The notes: generated from the sequence alone by a model not told the origin. 45,676 bases of DNA from Oscillospiraceae bacterium (GCA_015065605.1 SVPZ01000020.1:1-45676), one strand, 5' to 3'. Counted from the stretch's first letter, positions 24,118 through 32,353 are shown. Made by a program: numbers and translations.

Positions 24118-24232
24118 ATTTTCTTAAAAAAAGTTGTCCCCTTTTTTTCTTTTGCGTCGTTTTATATATAGAAGATAAAAACTTCTGATATTTTAAAGGA
24201 CGTGGTTTTAAGATAGGGGACGGTTCCTTGTG

Positions 24233-24261
24233 TTGACGAAGTGATGTGCGCTTGATATAAT
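24233..24261 (+). promoter_or_regulatory. Strong promoter left from a transposase gene
   Basis: TTGACG (24233-24238) and TATAAT (24256-24261) with a 17-bp spacer, followed by ribosome site AAGGGTGAT and the ATG of the remnant at 24279. It may now drive the gene at 24339. Confidence 0.75.
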
Positions 24262-24278
24262 ATTCAAGGGTGATAATA

Positions 24279-24323
24279 ATGCCAAGACAGGCAAGTTTCA
24301 ATAATAAATACTATTTGTTTTAG
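24279..24323 (+). pseudogene. Remnant start of a REP-associated (Y1/IS200-like) transposase
   Basis: A 14-residue frame, MPRQASFNNKYYLF, sits behind a strong promoter and a good ribosome site. Clostridial REP-associated tyrosine transposases typically begin MPRQARKKS. The motif GGGACGGTTCCTTGTGTT just upstream (about 24218) is of the REP type that these enzymes act on, and more copies follow downstream. I infer that the transposase body was deleted and its promoter and first five codons remain. A chance short peptide is the alternative. Confidence 0.5.
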
Positions 24324-24338
24324 AGAAGGAATATTATT

Positions 24339-24842
24339 ATGGCAAAAAAACTAACGTTTATTTTTTCTATGATTTTAAGCGGCTTATTGACAGTTGTGAT
24401 TTTAATCAATATAGGAAGCCAGATAAGATGGGATAAAATTCCCGTAATAAAGCACTTTGTTTTGCAAATTAATCTCTATCCGGCTGATTTTGATGCCCGA
24501 TATTTAGACGAACCAATTAAATGGTATGAACTTGATGAAGAACCTGAAGATTTTGAAGGCAATGGATACGGTAGTTGGTTTGCCATAAATCCATATACTA
24601 AAAGAATGCTTAAAAACTATATGCGCGAAAATAATTTAGGCATTGTCCCTGATGAATGGTGTGATTTGGAAATAAACTCGAATTTTGAAGAATGTTTGGA
24701 AATATTTGAGTTTGTGGAATTAAGCGAAGAAGAAAGAACACCCATTAGTAGAATTTCAACACTTGAGTTTTTGTTGATTATCTTCTCGATACTTTCAGTT
24801 ACATCTTGGATGTTATATTTCATTTTTAAGTATCGCTGTTGA
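24339..24842 (+). CDS. Hypothetical two-helix membrane protein
   Basis: 167 residues, not recognised. Membrane helices lie at about 6-26 (FIFSMILSGLLTVVILINIG) and 142-163 (LEFLLIIFSILSVTSWMLYF). The part between them, about 30-140, is acidic (LDEEPEDFEG, SNFEECLEIFEFVELSEEER) and probably extracytoplasmic. ATG follows AGAAGGA. It stands alone between a transposase remnant and a REP-like repeat, and could be expressed from the captured promoter at 24233. No close context hints at function. Confidence 0.65.
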   Translation: MAKKLTFIFSMILSGLLTVVILINIGSQIRWDKIPVIKHFVLQINLYPADFDARYLDEPIKWYELDEEPEDFEGNGYGSWFAINPYTKRMLKNYMRENNLGIVPDEWCDLEINSNFEECLEIFEFVELSEEERTPISRISTLEFLLIIFSILSVTSWMLYFIFKYRC

Positions 24843-24848
24843 AGAAAC

Positions 24849-25050
24849 GCAGGGGAACGCAAGGGGACGATTCTTTACGTTCCTGCAAAATAAACGATTA
24901 CCGCCCCAAGCCTTCCCCTTTGTACGGAGGGGAAGGTGGGTTTTGCGAAGCAAAAGTCGGATGAGGTGTAGTAATAAATTTTTCCACCTCACCACCGTCT
25001 TCGACGGAGCCTCTCCTCAAGGAGAAGCCTTAAGACAGGGGACGGTTCTG
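24849..25050. repeat. REP-like composite intergenic repeat, copy 1
   Basis: It begins with hairpin arms GCAGGGGAACG (24849-24859) and CGTTCCTGC (24878-24886). Then follows a block with CCTTCCCC-x-GGGGAAGG dyad (about 24911-24936) and TTTTGCGAAGCAAAA palindrome (about 24941-24955), and the tail AGACAGGGGACGGTTCTGTG. Bases 24871-25000 match 25561-25690 at 127 of 130 positions. No gene is inside. Dispersed repeats of this look are common in Clostridia. Confidence 0.85.
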
Positions 25051-25092
25051 TGTCTTCTTATATTTTCTTTTTGTTTTAGCGAGGATTAGAGT

Positions 25093-25548
25093 ATGATGTA
25101 TTTAGATTTACTAGACGGGAAAAAATATAATTTGACTCTTCAATATTTGATTAGTAAATGCGATGAAGTTACATTCCATTTTCCAATATTAGATAAAAAA
25201 TCATATGATATTGAAGAGTTATCTGATGACTATAAAATTTATATAGACCAAAAGCAAAAATTTTTAAAAGAATTGTTTTCTCATGGTGCAACACAAAACA
25301 AGTCAAAAGTATATTTAGACACTAAACTCGGATTTGAAACTCAAATAATCAGAGTTAAACTATATTCCGAATTAGTGGAAAAATTCAAATCTCACCATTT
25401 GTTTGATTGGTTATGGTGGAATGGTTTGCCTGAAGACCCTTGCTTTTTTTCTGAAGGGAAATGTCGATTTGTTACTATATCCCATGAAGAAATATTTTAT
25501 ATTTGCGACGAAAAAACAGATAAATTGCTTGTGCAACAATTAAGGTAA
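25093..25548 (+). CDS. Hypothetical protein between REP-like repeats
   Basis: 151 residues, soluble, family not recognised. It has a notable aromatic segment, FDWLWWNGLPEDPCFF, followed by CRFVTISHEEIFYICDE. Size and composition would fit an immunity-type or cargo protein, but that is a guess. ATG-ATG at 25093/25096 follows GAGG. The gene starts about 40 bp after one copy of the composite repeat and ends 2 bp before the next, so it looks like a unit carried between repeats. AT-rich compared with the metabolic genes around it. Confidence 0.6.
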   Translation: MMYLDLLDGKKYNLTLQYLISKCDEVTFHFPILDKKSYDIEELSDDYKIYIDQKQKFLKELFSHGATQNKSKVYLDTKLGFETQIIRVKLYSELVEKFKSHHLFDWLWWNGLPEDPCFFSEGKCRFVTISHEEIFYICDEKTDKLLVQQLR

Positions 25549-25550
25549 CA

Positions 25551-25800
25551 CAAGGGACGGTTCTTTACGTTTCTGCAAAATAAACGATTACCGCCCCAAG
25601 CCTTCCCCTTTGTGCGGAGGGGAAGGTGGGTTTTGCGAAGCAAAAATCGGATGAGGTGTAGTAATAAATTTTTCCACCTCACCACCGTCTGTGATTTAGC
25701 CTTTTTCTCCGAAAACGGGAACCCTTTTGTCCTTCGGACATTTCCCCTAACAGGGGAATTACCTCAAGGAGAAGCCTTAAGACAGGGGGCGGCAGTTCTT
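25551..25800. repeat. REP-like composite intergenic repeat, copy 2
   Basis: The left block 25561-25690 differs from 24871-25000 at only three positions. The right end, CCTCAAGGAGAAGCCTTAAG and on (25762-25787), matches 25015-25040. The middle (25691-25761) replaces the short link of copy 1 and contains small hairpins, TGTCC-TTCG-GGACA and TTCCCCTAACAGGGGAA. With the terminator at 25908 this fills most of the 384-bp gap; 25801-25900 shows nothing recognisable. Confidence 0.85.
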
Positions 25801-25899
25801 TTGTGTGTAATTAAAATTGAACAGTTTTACTGTTTAAGACAACCTCACTTTAGCCAAGGTGCTTTCAAAAGAAGAACTTTTGAAAATTGCAGAGTCAAT

Positions 25900-25934
25900 A
25901 AAAAAATCGGAGTGAACGTTCACTCCGTTTTTTT
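25900..25934. terminator. Bidirectional terminator
   Basis: CGGAGTGAAC (25908-25917) pairs with GTTCACTCCG (25918-25927), flanked by A and T runs. It sits at the end of the minus-strand glycoside hydrolase gene. Confidence 0.88.
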
Positions 25935-28074
25935 ATTTGAATTTAAGCATTAAGCAGGTGTTTGAGGGGATTTCGAATTGTACCTTTTCACCATTAAACG
26001 TTTTAATGATTTCACCTTTAGAATTTATTAAATCTGCGCCGAGAGTACCGCTTAAATCAATTTCGCAGGTTTCTTCCTTGCTTGTGTAGGTGGCGAGAAT
26101 CTGCGCCTTTTCGCCTTTGCTGTTAAGCCACGCGCTTGTAAGCACGGCGGGATAAGCTTCGTAATCACCCGTTTTAAACTTGAACATATTTTCCTCTTCG
26201 CTTTTAAGAGGCTTTGGTGCGGTCATTTCACCGAAAACCAAAAATTCTTTGCCGACACCTCTTCGCATTTCGGTAGCATTTTTAATAAATTCCATTATGG
26301 GAGCTCTATCGGGCAAAGAGGAAAAATCACGCTGTCCCCAAGCCCAAATAATTTCGCCGTCTTCATTTATAACTACAGTTAAAAGGTCGCCTATAATAAA
26401 GGAATAGGCAAGGCGGAGCATATGGAAATTGGGGGATTTATCAACGTCGAAGAAAAAGGTTGAGCAAACCGAATTGCCCGAAAAATTATGCAGATATTTA
26501 TGATAAATATAAGCGTAAATCGGTATAGGCTTAGCCGCAGAATAGTTAAGATTAAAGCGGTTATCACTTAAATTAAGATAGGGAATATAGGCTTCTGCCG
26601 CGGCAGATTCACATCCTAAAAGTATATCGTTGCCAAGAGAGGTTTTAAGCTTTTTAAGAAAATCGGTCATATGCTCAACCATCCATTTACCCGGTACGGC
26701 AGGGTGGGAGTGCTTATCACTGTAGCAAAGATAGGGGGTTCCGCCGTGGTTCTGGTCGAGTATCTGAATATAGTCAACCTTGCCCGATTTCATTTTTTCG
26801 GCTTCCTTTAAAAGCACGTCTTTTGTGAAATCCTCGCTTATGCACATATCATAGCTTTCTCTCTGCTGCTGACAGGTGTTGGAAACAATTTCGCCTGTGG
26901 GAGAAGCGCACATATGTCTTGAAAGTCCCTTTTCGTTATATTCGCTTTCCATATTAAAATCGTTAATATTACTGTGCAGAGAATAACTGATACCACTGCA
27001 GTAAAGACCCAAAAGATGATTTCTTTTGTGAATTTCATCGGAAAAATCGGTAAGAAGTTTTTCGCCGCCCAAAGGAGGCCAAACGTAAGGCGGAGCCCAG
27101 GGAGCAGTACCTTCCCAGTGCATAAGAAGCGCCATAACTTTGCTGTTGGTGCTACTTGCAATTTCGTCAATAAAGGGCAAAGCGTTATTATAAGGGAAAA
27201 GTTTATTGGGGCCCGACGGGTCCATATCGTGAACGCCCTGAAGGGGATATGCTACTATAAGGGGGCTGTCGGCATACCACTCAGGTAGGTTTTCATTATC
27301 TTTGACAGCCACAAGACCTTCGGGAAGATTATCGTAAAACCAATTTCTGTAAAGCTCGGCGGCGCAGTGCCAGTCGCCCTTAAAGAAATCAATAACCTGA
27401 TTATAGGGCAGGGTAAAGTTTTCAGTGTTTTTATCTTCGCCTATAAAAAGTCTGAACTGAAGCTTAATGGCATTTTCAAATGGTCGGCAGTCGATACCCT
27501 TAAGATTTCTTTCATTATCCTCGGTTGCGATATAAATGCCTGCAGTATCGTCGTAATAGGAAATAAACTGACTTTCAACTACGGCAGGGAAAAGGGCGTG
27601 AAGACCAAGGCTTGGGTATTCTATGTCCTTGTATTTGCTGATACCGTCTTTTTCTTTAAGATTTATATCGTCGTATAAAACGCCTTCGTTTATATCCATA
27701 ACGATTTTACCGCTGCCACCCTGTTTTACAAGGTCACTGCATACGGCAATCTGCAGAAAATCAACCCATTCAACGTATTTGTCTGTCTTGTTGACAAAGG
27801 AAAAATATGCGCTGATTCTGCTATCAAAAGAAACGTTAACGATAAAGGAAATGCCTAAAAAATCGTATCTCAAACTGACGGCGCGGTCATTTTTTGTGAT
27901 TTCAACCTTTTGAGCCTCGTCACTGGTAGTGTAGGATACTTCGTCTTTTTCTCTGAGCCTGAACGCAAAAAGGGGAAGTCTTGCATTAACAAACTGTTTG
28001 CCACCGCTTAAAAGACTGACGAAAGCGCCGAGACCGTCAATTTCTGCCGTATATTTTTCATTTGAAAATAACAT
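25933..28074 (-). CDS. Putative glycoside hydrolase, DUF6259-like
   Basis: 713 residues, no signal peptide. An N-terminal beta-rich part (about 1-260) precedes a TIM-barrel-like region (about 270-600) with LPFIDEIASSTNSKVMALLM, MHWEGTAPWAPPY, VDYIQILDQNHGG and DILLGCESAAAEAY; a C-terminal beta part ends the protein. The arrangement resembles DUF6259-type putative glycoside hydrolases. Candidate acidic residues are in ILDQNHGG and GCESAAAEAY, but catalysis is not shown. It lies 10 bp after the MFS transporter gene in one operon, so it likely acts on what the transporter imports. ATG follows AAGGTGTAAGTT. Confidence 0.7.
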   Translation of the reverse strand: MLFSNEKYTAEIDGLGAFVSLLSGGKQFVNARLPLFAFRLREKDEVSYTTSDEAQKVEITKNDRAVSLRYDFLGISFIVNVSFDSRISAYFSFVNKTDKYVEWVDFLQIAVCSDLVKQGGSGKIVMDINEGVLYDDINLKEKDGISKYKDIEYPSLGLHALFPAVVESQFISYYDDTAGIYIATEDNERNLKGIDCRPFENAIKLQFRLFIGEDKNTENFTLPYNQVIDFFKGDWHCAAELYRNWFYDNLPEGLVAVKDNENLPEWYADSPLIVAYPLQGVHDMDPSGPNKLFPYNNALPFIDEIASSTNSKVMALLMHWEGTAPWAPPYVWPPLGGEKLLTDFSDEIHKRNHLLGLYCSGISYSLHSNINDFNMESEYNEKGLSRHMCASPTGEIVSNTCQQQRESYDMCISEDFTKDVLLKEAEKMKSGKVDYIQILDQNHGGTPYLCYSDKHSHPAVPGKWMVEHMTDFLKKLKTSLGNDILLGCESAAAEAYIPYLNLSDNRFNLNYSAAKPIPIYAYIYHKYLHNFSGNSVCSTFFFDVDKSPNFHMLRLAYSFIIGDLLTVVINEDGEIIWAWGQRDFSSLPDRAPIMEFIKNATEMRRGVGKEFLVFGEMTAPKPLKSEEENMFKFKTGDYEAYPAVLTSAWLNSKGEKAQILATYTSKEETCEIDLSGTLGADLINSKGEIIKTFNGEKVQFEIPSNTCLMLKFK

Positions 28075-28084
28075 AACTTACACC

Positions 28085-29377
28085 TTATACTCTTTTAGTT
28101 TTCATTTTTCCGGCTATTAAAGTAAGCGCGAGAAGAATTATGTATAAAATTGCAATTATTATGAAAATGGAACTCCAACCAAATTTTTCTTTTACAAAAC
28201 CGAAAATCATAGCCTGAACTGCGGCGCCCATATAAACTGCCCAGTCAAAAACACCTACTACGGTAGAGGAGAAGGCTCTGCCGCCGATATCTCCTGCAAT
28301 AGCCCAGATAACACCCGTTACCATTGCAAAAACACCGAGTACGAAAAGCATAGCCGAAGCCACGGGTTGACTCTTTATAAAGGGGAAAATAATCATACCG
28401 CAAACGGTAATAAGAGAAGCAATTATAAGCATAGGCTCTCTTTTGCCCTTTAAAAGTTTATCGGTAATAAGGGGGAAAACGAACATAGCGCAGGCTTGAC
28501 CTAAGGGAAGAAGAATTGAAGAGAAAATACCGTCCTTAATAGAAAGACCCAGTTCTTCCATAAAGTAGGTGGGAATCCAGGTGATAAGTCCGTATCTGCC
28601 AATACCGGCAATAGCCGAAATAAGACAGAAAATAATTACCTTTGGTTCGCTGAAAAGAACCTTGTAGGGATAAAGGAAATCTCTTTTGGCTATTTCTTTT
28701 TCGAGAGCATCGTCCTTGCCGTCACTTTCTTCACTGAAGGGCTCAAGTCCGATATCTTCGGGCTTTTCTTTAAAGAAAAAGAAGAATGCAATAAGCATAA
28801 CAACCATAGGTACCATAGGATAACGGAATGCGGCGCGCCAACCCCAGCTTTCGTTCCAACCAAGGCATAAAAGGATGGTAAGATAGGTAACTACCTGAGC
28901 AAGACCGGAAAATGCGGTAGTAAGACCGGTTGCAAATCCGCGCTTTTTCTTTGGCCACCATTTGTTAAGTACACCAAGTCCGTTAGACCATACCATAGAC
29001 TGAAAGAAACCGTTAAGTCCCCAAAGCACAGCAATTACGGGGATAGAACTTTGGAAAGAAATAATAACGTTAATAATAGCCGACGCTAAAATACCGAACG
29101 CCATAAAACGTTTGTATCCGAAAAATGCGCCCAGACGTCCGTTAATAAGCTGTCCGAATGCATAACACCAGAAAAGCGCAGAGGATACAACACCAAGTGC
29201 TGCGGTAGTGGAGCCTAATTGCTCAGCCATCTGCGTCATAACGAGATTGATGTTTTGTCTTCCGTTATAAAAGAAAAGATAGGTGAGGCCGAAGCTTAAA
29301 AGCATAAGCCAACCCCATAAAGTGAATTTTTTGTACTCCTTAGCAGAGTAACCAAAAGTATCTTTGATTTTAGCCAT
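28085..29377 (-). CDS. MFS transporter, organophosphate:phosphate antiporter (GlpT/UhpT-like)
   Basis: 430 residues, about twelve membrane helices. FYNGRQNINLVMTQMAEQLG at helix 1 carries the arginine of this family's substrate site, followed by FGQLINGRLGAFFGYKRFM and LNKWWPKKKRGFATGL, typical of GlpT/UhpT proteins. Those import glycerol-3-phosphate or sugar phosphates in exchange for phosphate; distant members carry other anions such as hexuronates. Paired with a DUF6259-like hydrolase, it may bring in an oligosaccharide or sugar acid. ATG at 29377 is chosen for GGGAGG directly upstream. The promoter has 20-bp-spaced direct repeats next to its -35. Confidence 0.85.
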   Translation of the reverse strand: MAKIKDTFGYSAKEYKKFTLWGWLMLLSFGLTYLFFYNGRQNINLVMTQMAEQLGSTTAALGVVSSALFWCYAFGQLINGRLGAFFGYKRFMAFGILASAIINVIISFQSSIPVIAVLWGLNGFFQSMVWSNGLGVLNKWWPKKKRGFATGLTTAFSGLAQVVTYLTILLCLGWNESWGWRAAFRYPMVPMVVMLIAFFFFFKEKPEDIGLEPFSEESDGKDDALEKEIAKRDFLYPYKVLFSEPKVIIFCLISAIAGIGRYGLITWIPTYFMEELGLSIKDGIFSSILLPLGQACAMFVFPLITDKLLKGKREPMLIIASLITVCGMIIFPFIKSQPVASAMLFVLGVFAMVTGVIWAIAGDIGGRAFSSTVVGVFDWAVYMGAAVQAMIFGFVKEKFGWSSIFIIIAILYIILLALTLIAGKMKTKRV

Positions 29378-29403
29378 TAAAATGCCTCCCTTTTTCAAGA
29401 TAG

Positions 29404-29432
29404 ATTATATCAATAATCGGTGTCAAGGTCAA
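29404..29432 (-). promoter_or_regulatory. Promoter of the MFS-hydrolase operon
   Basis: On the minus strand, TTGACC (29427-29432) and TATAAT (29404-29409) are 17 bp apart, about 27 bp upstream of the ATG. Confidence 0.78.
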
Positions 29433-29434
29433 CA

Positions 29435-29469
29435 AAATAGTCATTTTTTGGAATAAATAGTCATTTTTT
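29435..29469. promoter_or_regulatory. Two direct repeats adjoining the -35, probable activator sites
   Basis: AAATAGTCATTTTTT occurs exactly at 29435-29449 and again at 29455-29469, a 20-bp period (about two helical turns). The first begins 3 bp from the -35. This is the geometry of AraC/XylS-type activator half-sites. Three AraC genes are in the window; which one, if any, binds here is unknown. Confidence 0.65.
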
Positions 29470-29476
29470 AGGAATA

Positions 29477-29581
29477 GGTGACGCGTGGCCGTCGGGTTGG
29501 TTAAAAGCCATTATGGACGTAAAGCGTAATCCAAAGGCGGCGTATTTTGCATCCCGCGATGCTCTGTCGCCATTGCAAAAC
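29477..29581 (+). pseudogene. C-terminal fragment resembling a GH2-type glycosidase
   Basis: In frame with 29477, the plus strand reads GDAWPSGWLKAIMDVKRNPK and goes on AAYFASRDALSPLQN, with no start codon or ribosome site. The pattern (D-x-W-P ... D-x-x-R-x-P-K-x-A-Y ... R-x-A-L-x-P-L) resembles the end of the catalytic barrel of GH2 beta-mannosidase/galactosidase-type proteins. No other part is nearby. I infer a relic of a deleted glycosidase gene; chance is the alternative for so short a stretch. Confidence 0.4.
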
Positions 29582-29615
29582 GTTTGCACAAAAATTTACT
29601 TGAGCTATAAAAAGG

Positions 29616-29640
29616 AAAACCGAGGCAACGCCTCGGTTTT
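29616..29640. terminator. Rho-independent terminator
   Basis: AAAACCGAGGC (29616-29626), loop AAC, and the perfect complement (29630-29640). It follows the GltS-like gene on the minus strand. Confidence 0.88.
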
Positions 29641-29645
29641 TGCTT

Positions 29646-31031
29646 TTATTTTTTCTTATTCTTTTTTCTGAATATAAAGCTTCTGAATAGGATTACGTTC
29701 ATTAAAAGGAAGAATGCAATTAAGATAATAAAGGTTAAATATGGGCGCTGCGGCGCTAAGGTTGCAAGAAGCATAAGGGGGAAGCCGAATACAATAGCGG
29801 GGAAGTTCTGATAAACAAGGTTATCGGCGGCAGGGGTTTTAAAGTCGCCGTCAAGTTCACGCAGAAGTATGATACCCGTACTTGCCGTGCCCGTCAGCAT
29901 ACCGTACATAGTCAGGAACTGCTCTTCGGAATAGTCCTTAAACAGCGTTCTTGCAGTAAGAAGATTATAAAGATAGGTAATGGCAAGACCTACAAATCCC
30001 ATTATAAGAATTATGCCCCAATAGTCTTTTAAAGCACCAAGACGTATGGCGGCGATACCTGCAACAACCATAATATCAAAGAAGAAATTAGAAACTCTGG
30101 TCATAAGGAAGTCGTTGACGTAGTCCTTTTTGATTGCCTTTTTCTTCTTAAGAAGATTTATTGCTACTTTTACGAGGGTGGCGGAAATTACACCTAAAAG
30201 GAAGTTAAAGCCGTAAATTACAGCCTTCATACCCGGAAGCAATTTTCCGAGCAAGAACATAAGCGCAAAGGCGAGTAAATAGGCAAGGCAGATAAGCGCC
30301 ATCTGAACGGTCAGTTTATCTATGCTTTCCTGCATGGGAATTTCGTTTTCAGACTGAATTTGTTCTGAAGAAATTTTTCCTTCTTCATATTTTGAATTTC
30401 CGATTTTGCCTTTTTTTCTAAGCACGTTAAGATGGATTACACCGCCTATACTTGCACTTATAAAGCCGAGAGCGGCAATGGTAAGACCAAAACTCTTTCC
30501 ACCCGTAAAGCCCATACCTTCGTAAATGGTTCCGTAGTTAAGCGCCTGACCGGTACCTTGACCGTAGCCAAAGGGAAGAAGCACACCTGCGGCGGGGAAG
30601 AAATCCTTTACAAAATATACTGCAACAAGCGAAATGGCAAATCCGCATACTGCCTGTAAAAGATAGGTGGAAACGGTGTTTACACCTGTGTTGAAAATCT
30701 CAACGGCGCGTTTGCCGTTTAATTTGCCTTTAGAAGATTTAAATGCCGATGCTATAAAGCCTAAAGCGAGAGTATGATAGGTGATAAGCTCAAGCATAGC
30801 CGTTCCGTTACCGCCGAAAATTGCGGTATCGAACATAATGTCACCTGTAATCCATTTGTAAATGCCGGCTACTATTATTAAAACAGCACCGCCCAAAACA
30901 GAAGTTGGTATAAGAGATACTCTTAAAAACTTGATGGATTTTTTTAATACGTTTGCCACGAGTAAGCTAATAAGCAATACGGCTATTACACAGAAAAATC
31001 CCCAAACCTTAAAGTCCCAAAAATTTTCCAT
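29646..31031 (-). CDS. Sodium/glutamate symporter-like (GltS family) transporter
   Basis: 461 residues, about ten to twelve membrane helices in two halves. PTSVLGGAVLIIVAGIYKWI and LITYHTLALGFIASAFKSSK in the first half, LLPFGYGQGTGQALNYGTIY, and GMLTGTASTGIILLRELDGD in the second, follow the GltS/ESS pattern with glycine-rich re-entrant segments. It probably imports glutamate or a related carboxylate with sodium, though the first motif differs from classical GltS. ATG at 31031 follows AGAGGTGATACCG; the GTG in that site is not the start. It overlaps the upstream PlsC-like gene by 23 bp, so both are co-transcribed. Confidence 0.78.
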   Translation of the reverse strand: MENFWDFKVWGFFCVIAVLLISLLVANVLKKSIKFLRVSLIPTSVLGGAVLIIVAGIYKWITGDIMFDTAIFGGNGTAMLELITYHTLALGFIASAFKSSKGKLNGKRAVEIFNTGVNTVSTYLLQAVCGFAISLVAVYFVKDFFPAAGVLLPFGYGQGTGQALNYGTIYEGMGFTGGKSFGLTIAALGFISASIGGVIHLNVLRKKGKIGNSKYEEGKISSEQIQSENEIPMQESIDKLTVQMALICLAYLLAFALMFLLGKLLPGMKAVIYGFNFLLGVISATLVKVAINLLKKKKAIKKDYVNDFLMTRVSNFFFDIMVVAGIAAIRLGALKDYWGIILIMGFVGLAITYLYNLLTARTLFKDYSEEQFLTMYGMLTGTASTGIILLRELDGDFKTPAADNLVYQNFPAIVFGFPLMLLATLAPQRPYLTFIILIAFFLLMNVILFRSFIFRKKNKKK

Positions 31032-32223
31032 CGGTATCACCTCTTGAAATGTTTTTATATTTGAAATAAATGTTTACGTATTTAAGGGCGTTAAAGCGTT
31101 TATTACCCTTAAACTGATAAATTTTATCGGCTATGTAAAGGTTTAATTTATTCCTTCCGAGAACCGAAATCGCGCTAATTTCATCGAAATTCAAAATGAG
31201 CCCGTTCTCTGAATTTTCGTCTATTGTTAATTTGTTTGCGTAAAGTTTAATAGCCGCTTTTTTTATTAAAAGAATTTTCTTTTTATAAACGATAACCTGA
31301 CGAAGCTGAATTTCATCCTCATAAAGCGCCTTTTCATGAAAAGGAGTAAGGTCAAGGCGGTTTATAAAGTCCTCTTGATAGTCGTACCAATCCTTAACAA
31401 AGGTAAAGGGCAAATCAAAACCTTTTCCGGTAAGGGTTTTATCTTCGTTATATATAACTTCTTTGCCGCAACCCTTGCAGGTTATTTCGTTTCTGTTGCT
31501 TTCAAACCTTGAAAGACCGCAGAAGGGACAAACGTAAATGGCGCGTTCAAGATATTCTGCGCGTCGGTTGGATTTAAAGGGAACGTCAACCTTTGCTTCG
31601 TTTACGTAAAGACCTTTTCTTATTCTTTCCATTAACTGTTCGTTATCAAGGTCTTTATATTCTTCAGGACTGATAACCTCGCTGACGTAAGCTTCCATTT
31701 TGCCGCGTCGCACCTTATCGGTCCAACGGGGTTCGGCGCCGTAACCGCCCTCAATTCTGTAAAGAAGAATGGGAAGTCCCAGTTTTCTGGCAAGAGGCGC
31801 AATGGCGGGGTTCATATATAAGGTTTCACCGCTGTAGGTACGGTTGCCCTCGGGGGCTATGGCTATGGTTCCGCCTTCACGGGTGATTCTTATACAGTTC
31901 ATAACCGCCGAAGCGTCGGTGGTCTGCTTTTTAATAGGTATGGGAGCAACTAAATATTTAATAACCTTGGAAAGAAATCCCATAGAAAAAATATCTTCGG
32001 TAGCAAGATAATAAATGGGGCCCTTAAAGGACATTCCAACGAAAAACTGGTCAAATGGAGTCTGATGGTTAAGCAAAATAAGGTAAGGACGTTTTTCCTG
32101 TTCCTTGAATTTGCGTATTTTTATGTTGTATTTCAGTCTTGCATAAGGATAAAGAATACAGTAGGCAACGTTTCGTATAACCTTGTGACGAAACTTAAGC
32201 CACTTGTGTTTTTTCTTCGCCAT
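31009..32223 (-). CDS. PlsC-type 1-acylglycerol-3-phosphate acyltransferase with C-terminal zinc ribbon
   Basis: 404 residues. Residues about 45-215 are an acyltransferase domain: catalytic HX4D motif NHQTPFD (His53, Asp58), APEGNRTYSGE and GLPILLYRIEGGYG. PlsC enzymes add a second acyl chain to lysophosphatidate at the inner membrane face. The protein is about 160 residues longer than a minimal PlsC; the extra part begins with a zinc ribbon (CPFCG ... CKGCG, about 231-255) and ends in a beta-rich region of unknown role (LILNFDEISAISVLGRNKLN). ATG at 32223 follows AAAGGGGGTATTTT. It overlaps the GltS-like gene by 23 bp. Confidence 0.85.
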   Translation of the reverse strand: MAKKKHKWLKFRHKVIRNVAYCILYPYARLKYNIKIRKFKEQEKRPYLILLNHQTPFDQFFVGMSFKGPIYYLATEDIFSMGFLSKVIKYLVAPIPIKKQTTDASAVMNCIRITREGGTIAIAPEGNRTYSGETLYMNPAIAPLARKLGLPILLYRIEGGYGAEPRWTDKVRRGKMEAYVSEVISPEEYKDLDNEQLMERIRKGLYVNEAKVDVPFKSNRRAEYLERAIYVCPFCGLSRFESNRNEITCKGCGKEVIYNEDKTLTGKGFDLPFTFVKDWYDYQEDFINRLDLTPFHEKALYEDEIQLRQVIVYKKKILLIKKAAIKLYANKLTIDENSENGLILNFDEISAISVLGRNKLNLYIADKIYQFKGNKRFNALKYVNIYFKYKNISRGDTDGKFLGL

Positions 32224-32252
32224 AAAATACCCCCTTTGCAATTATCCTTCAT

Positions 32253-32282
32253 ATTATACCATAAAATTGGGGCAATTTACAA
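32253..32282 (-). promoter_or_regulatory. Promoter of the acyltransferase-GltS operon
   Basis: On the minus strand, TTGTAA (32277-32282) and TATAAT (32253-32258) with an 18-bp spacer. Confidence 0.65.
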
Positions 32283-32297
32283 GAAAATAATTTTCTT

Positions 32298-32326
32298 TTG
32301 AAAAACTGAACGGTTTATGATATAAT
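32298..32326 (+). promoter_or_regulatory. Promoter of nadE
   Basis: TTGAAA (32298-32303) and TATAAT (32321-32326), 17-bp spacer, 27 bp before the ATG. No copy of the palindrome seen at the nadA promoter is present. Confidence 0.8.
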
Positions 32327-32353
32327 CATTATAATAAAAAAGAGGTGTAAATT

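Noticed and set aside
24813-24995. Nearly identical ~60-codon minus-strand frames at 24813-24995 and 25497-25685
   Set aside because: Their similarity comes from the duplicated REP-like repeat, not from a conserved protein; they span hairpins and have no ribosome site.
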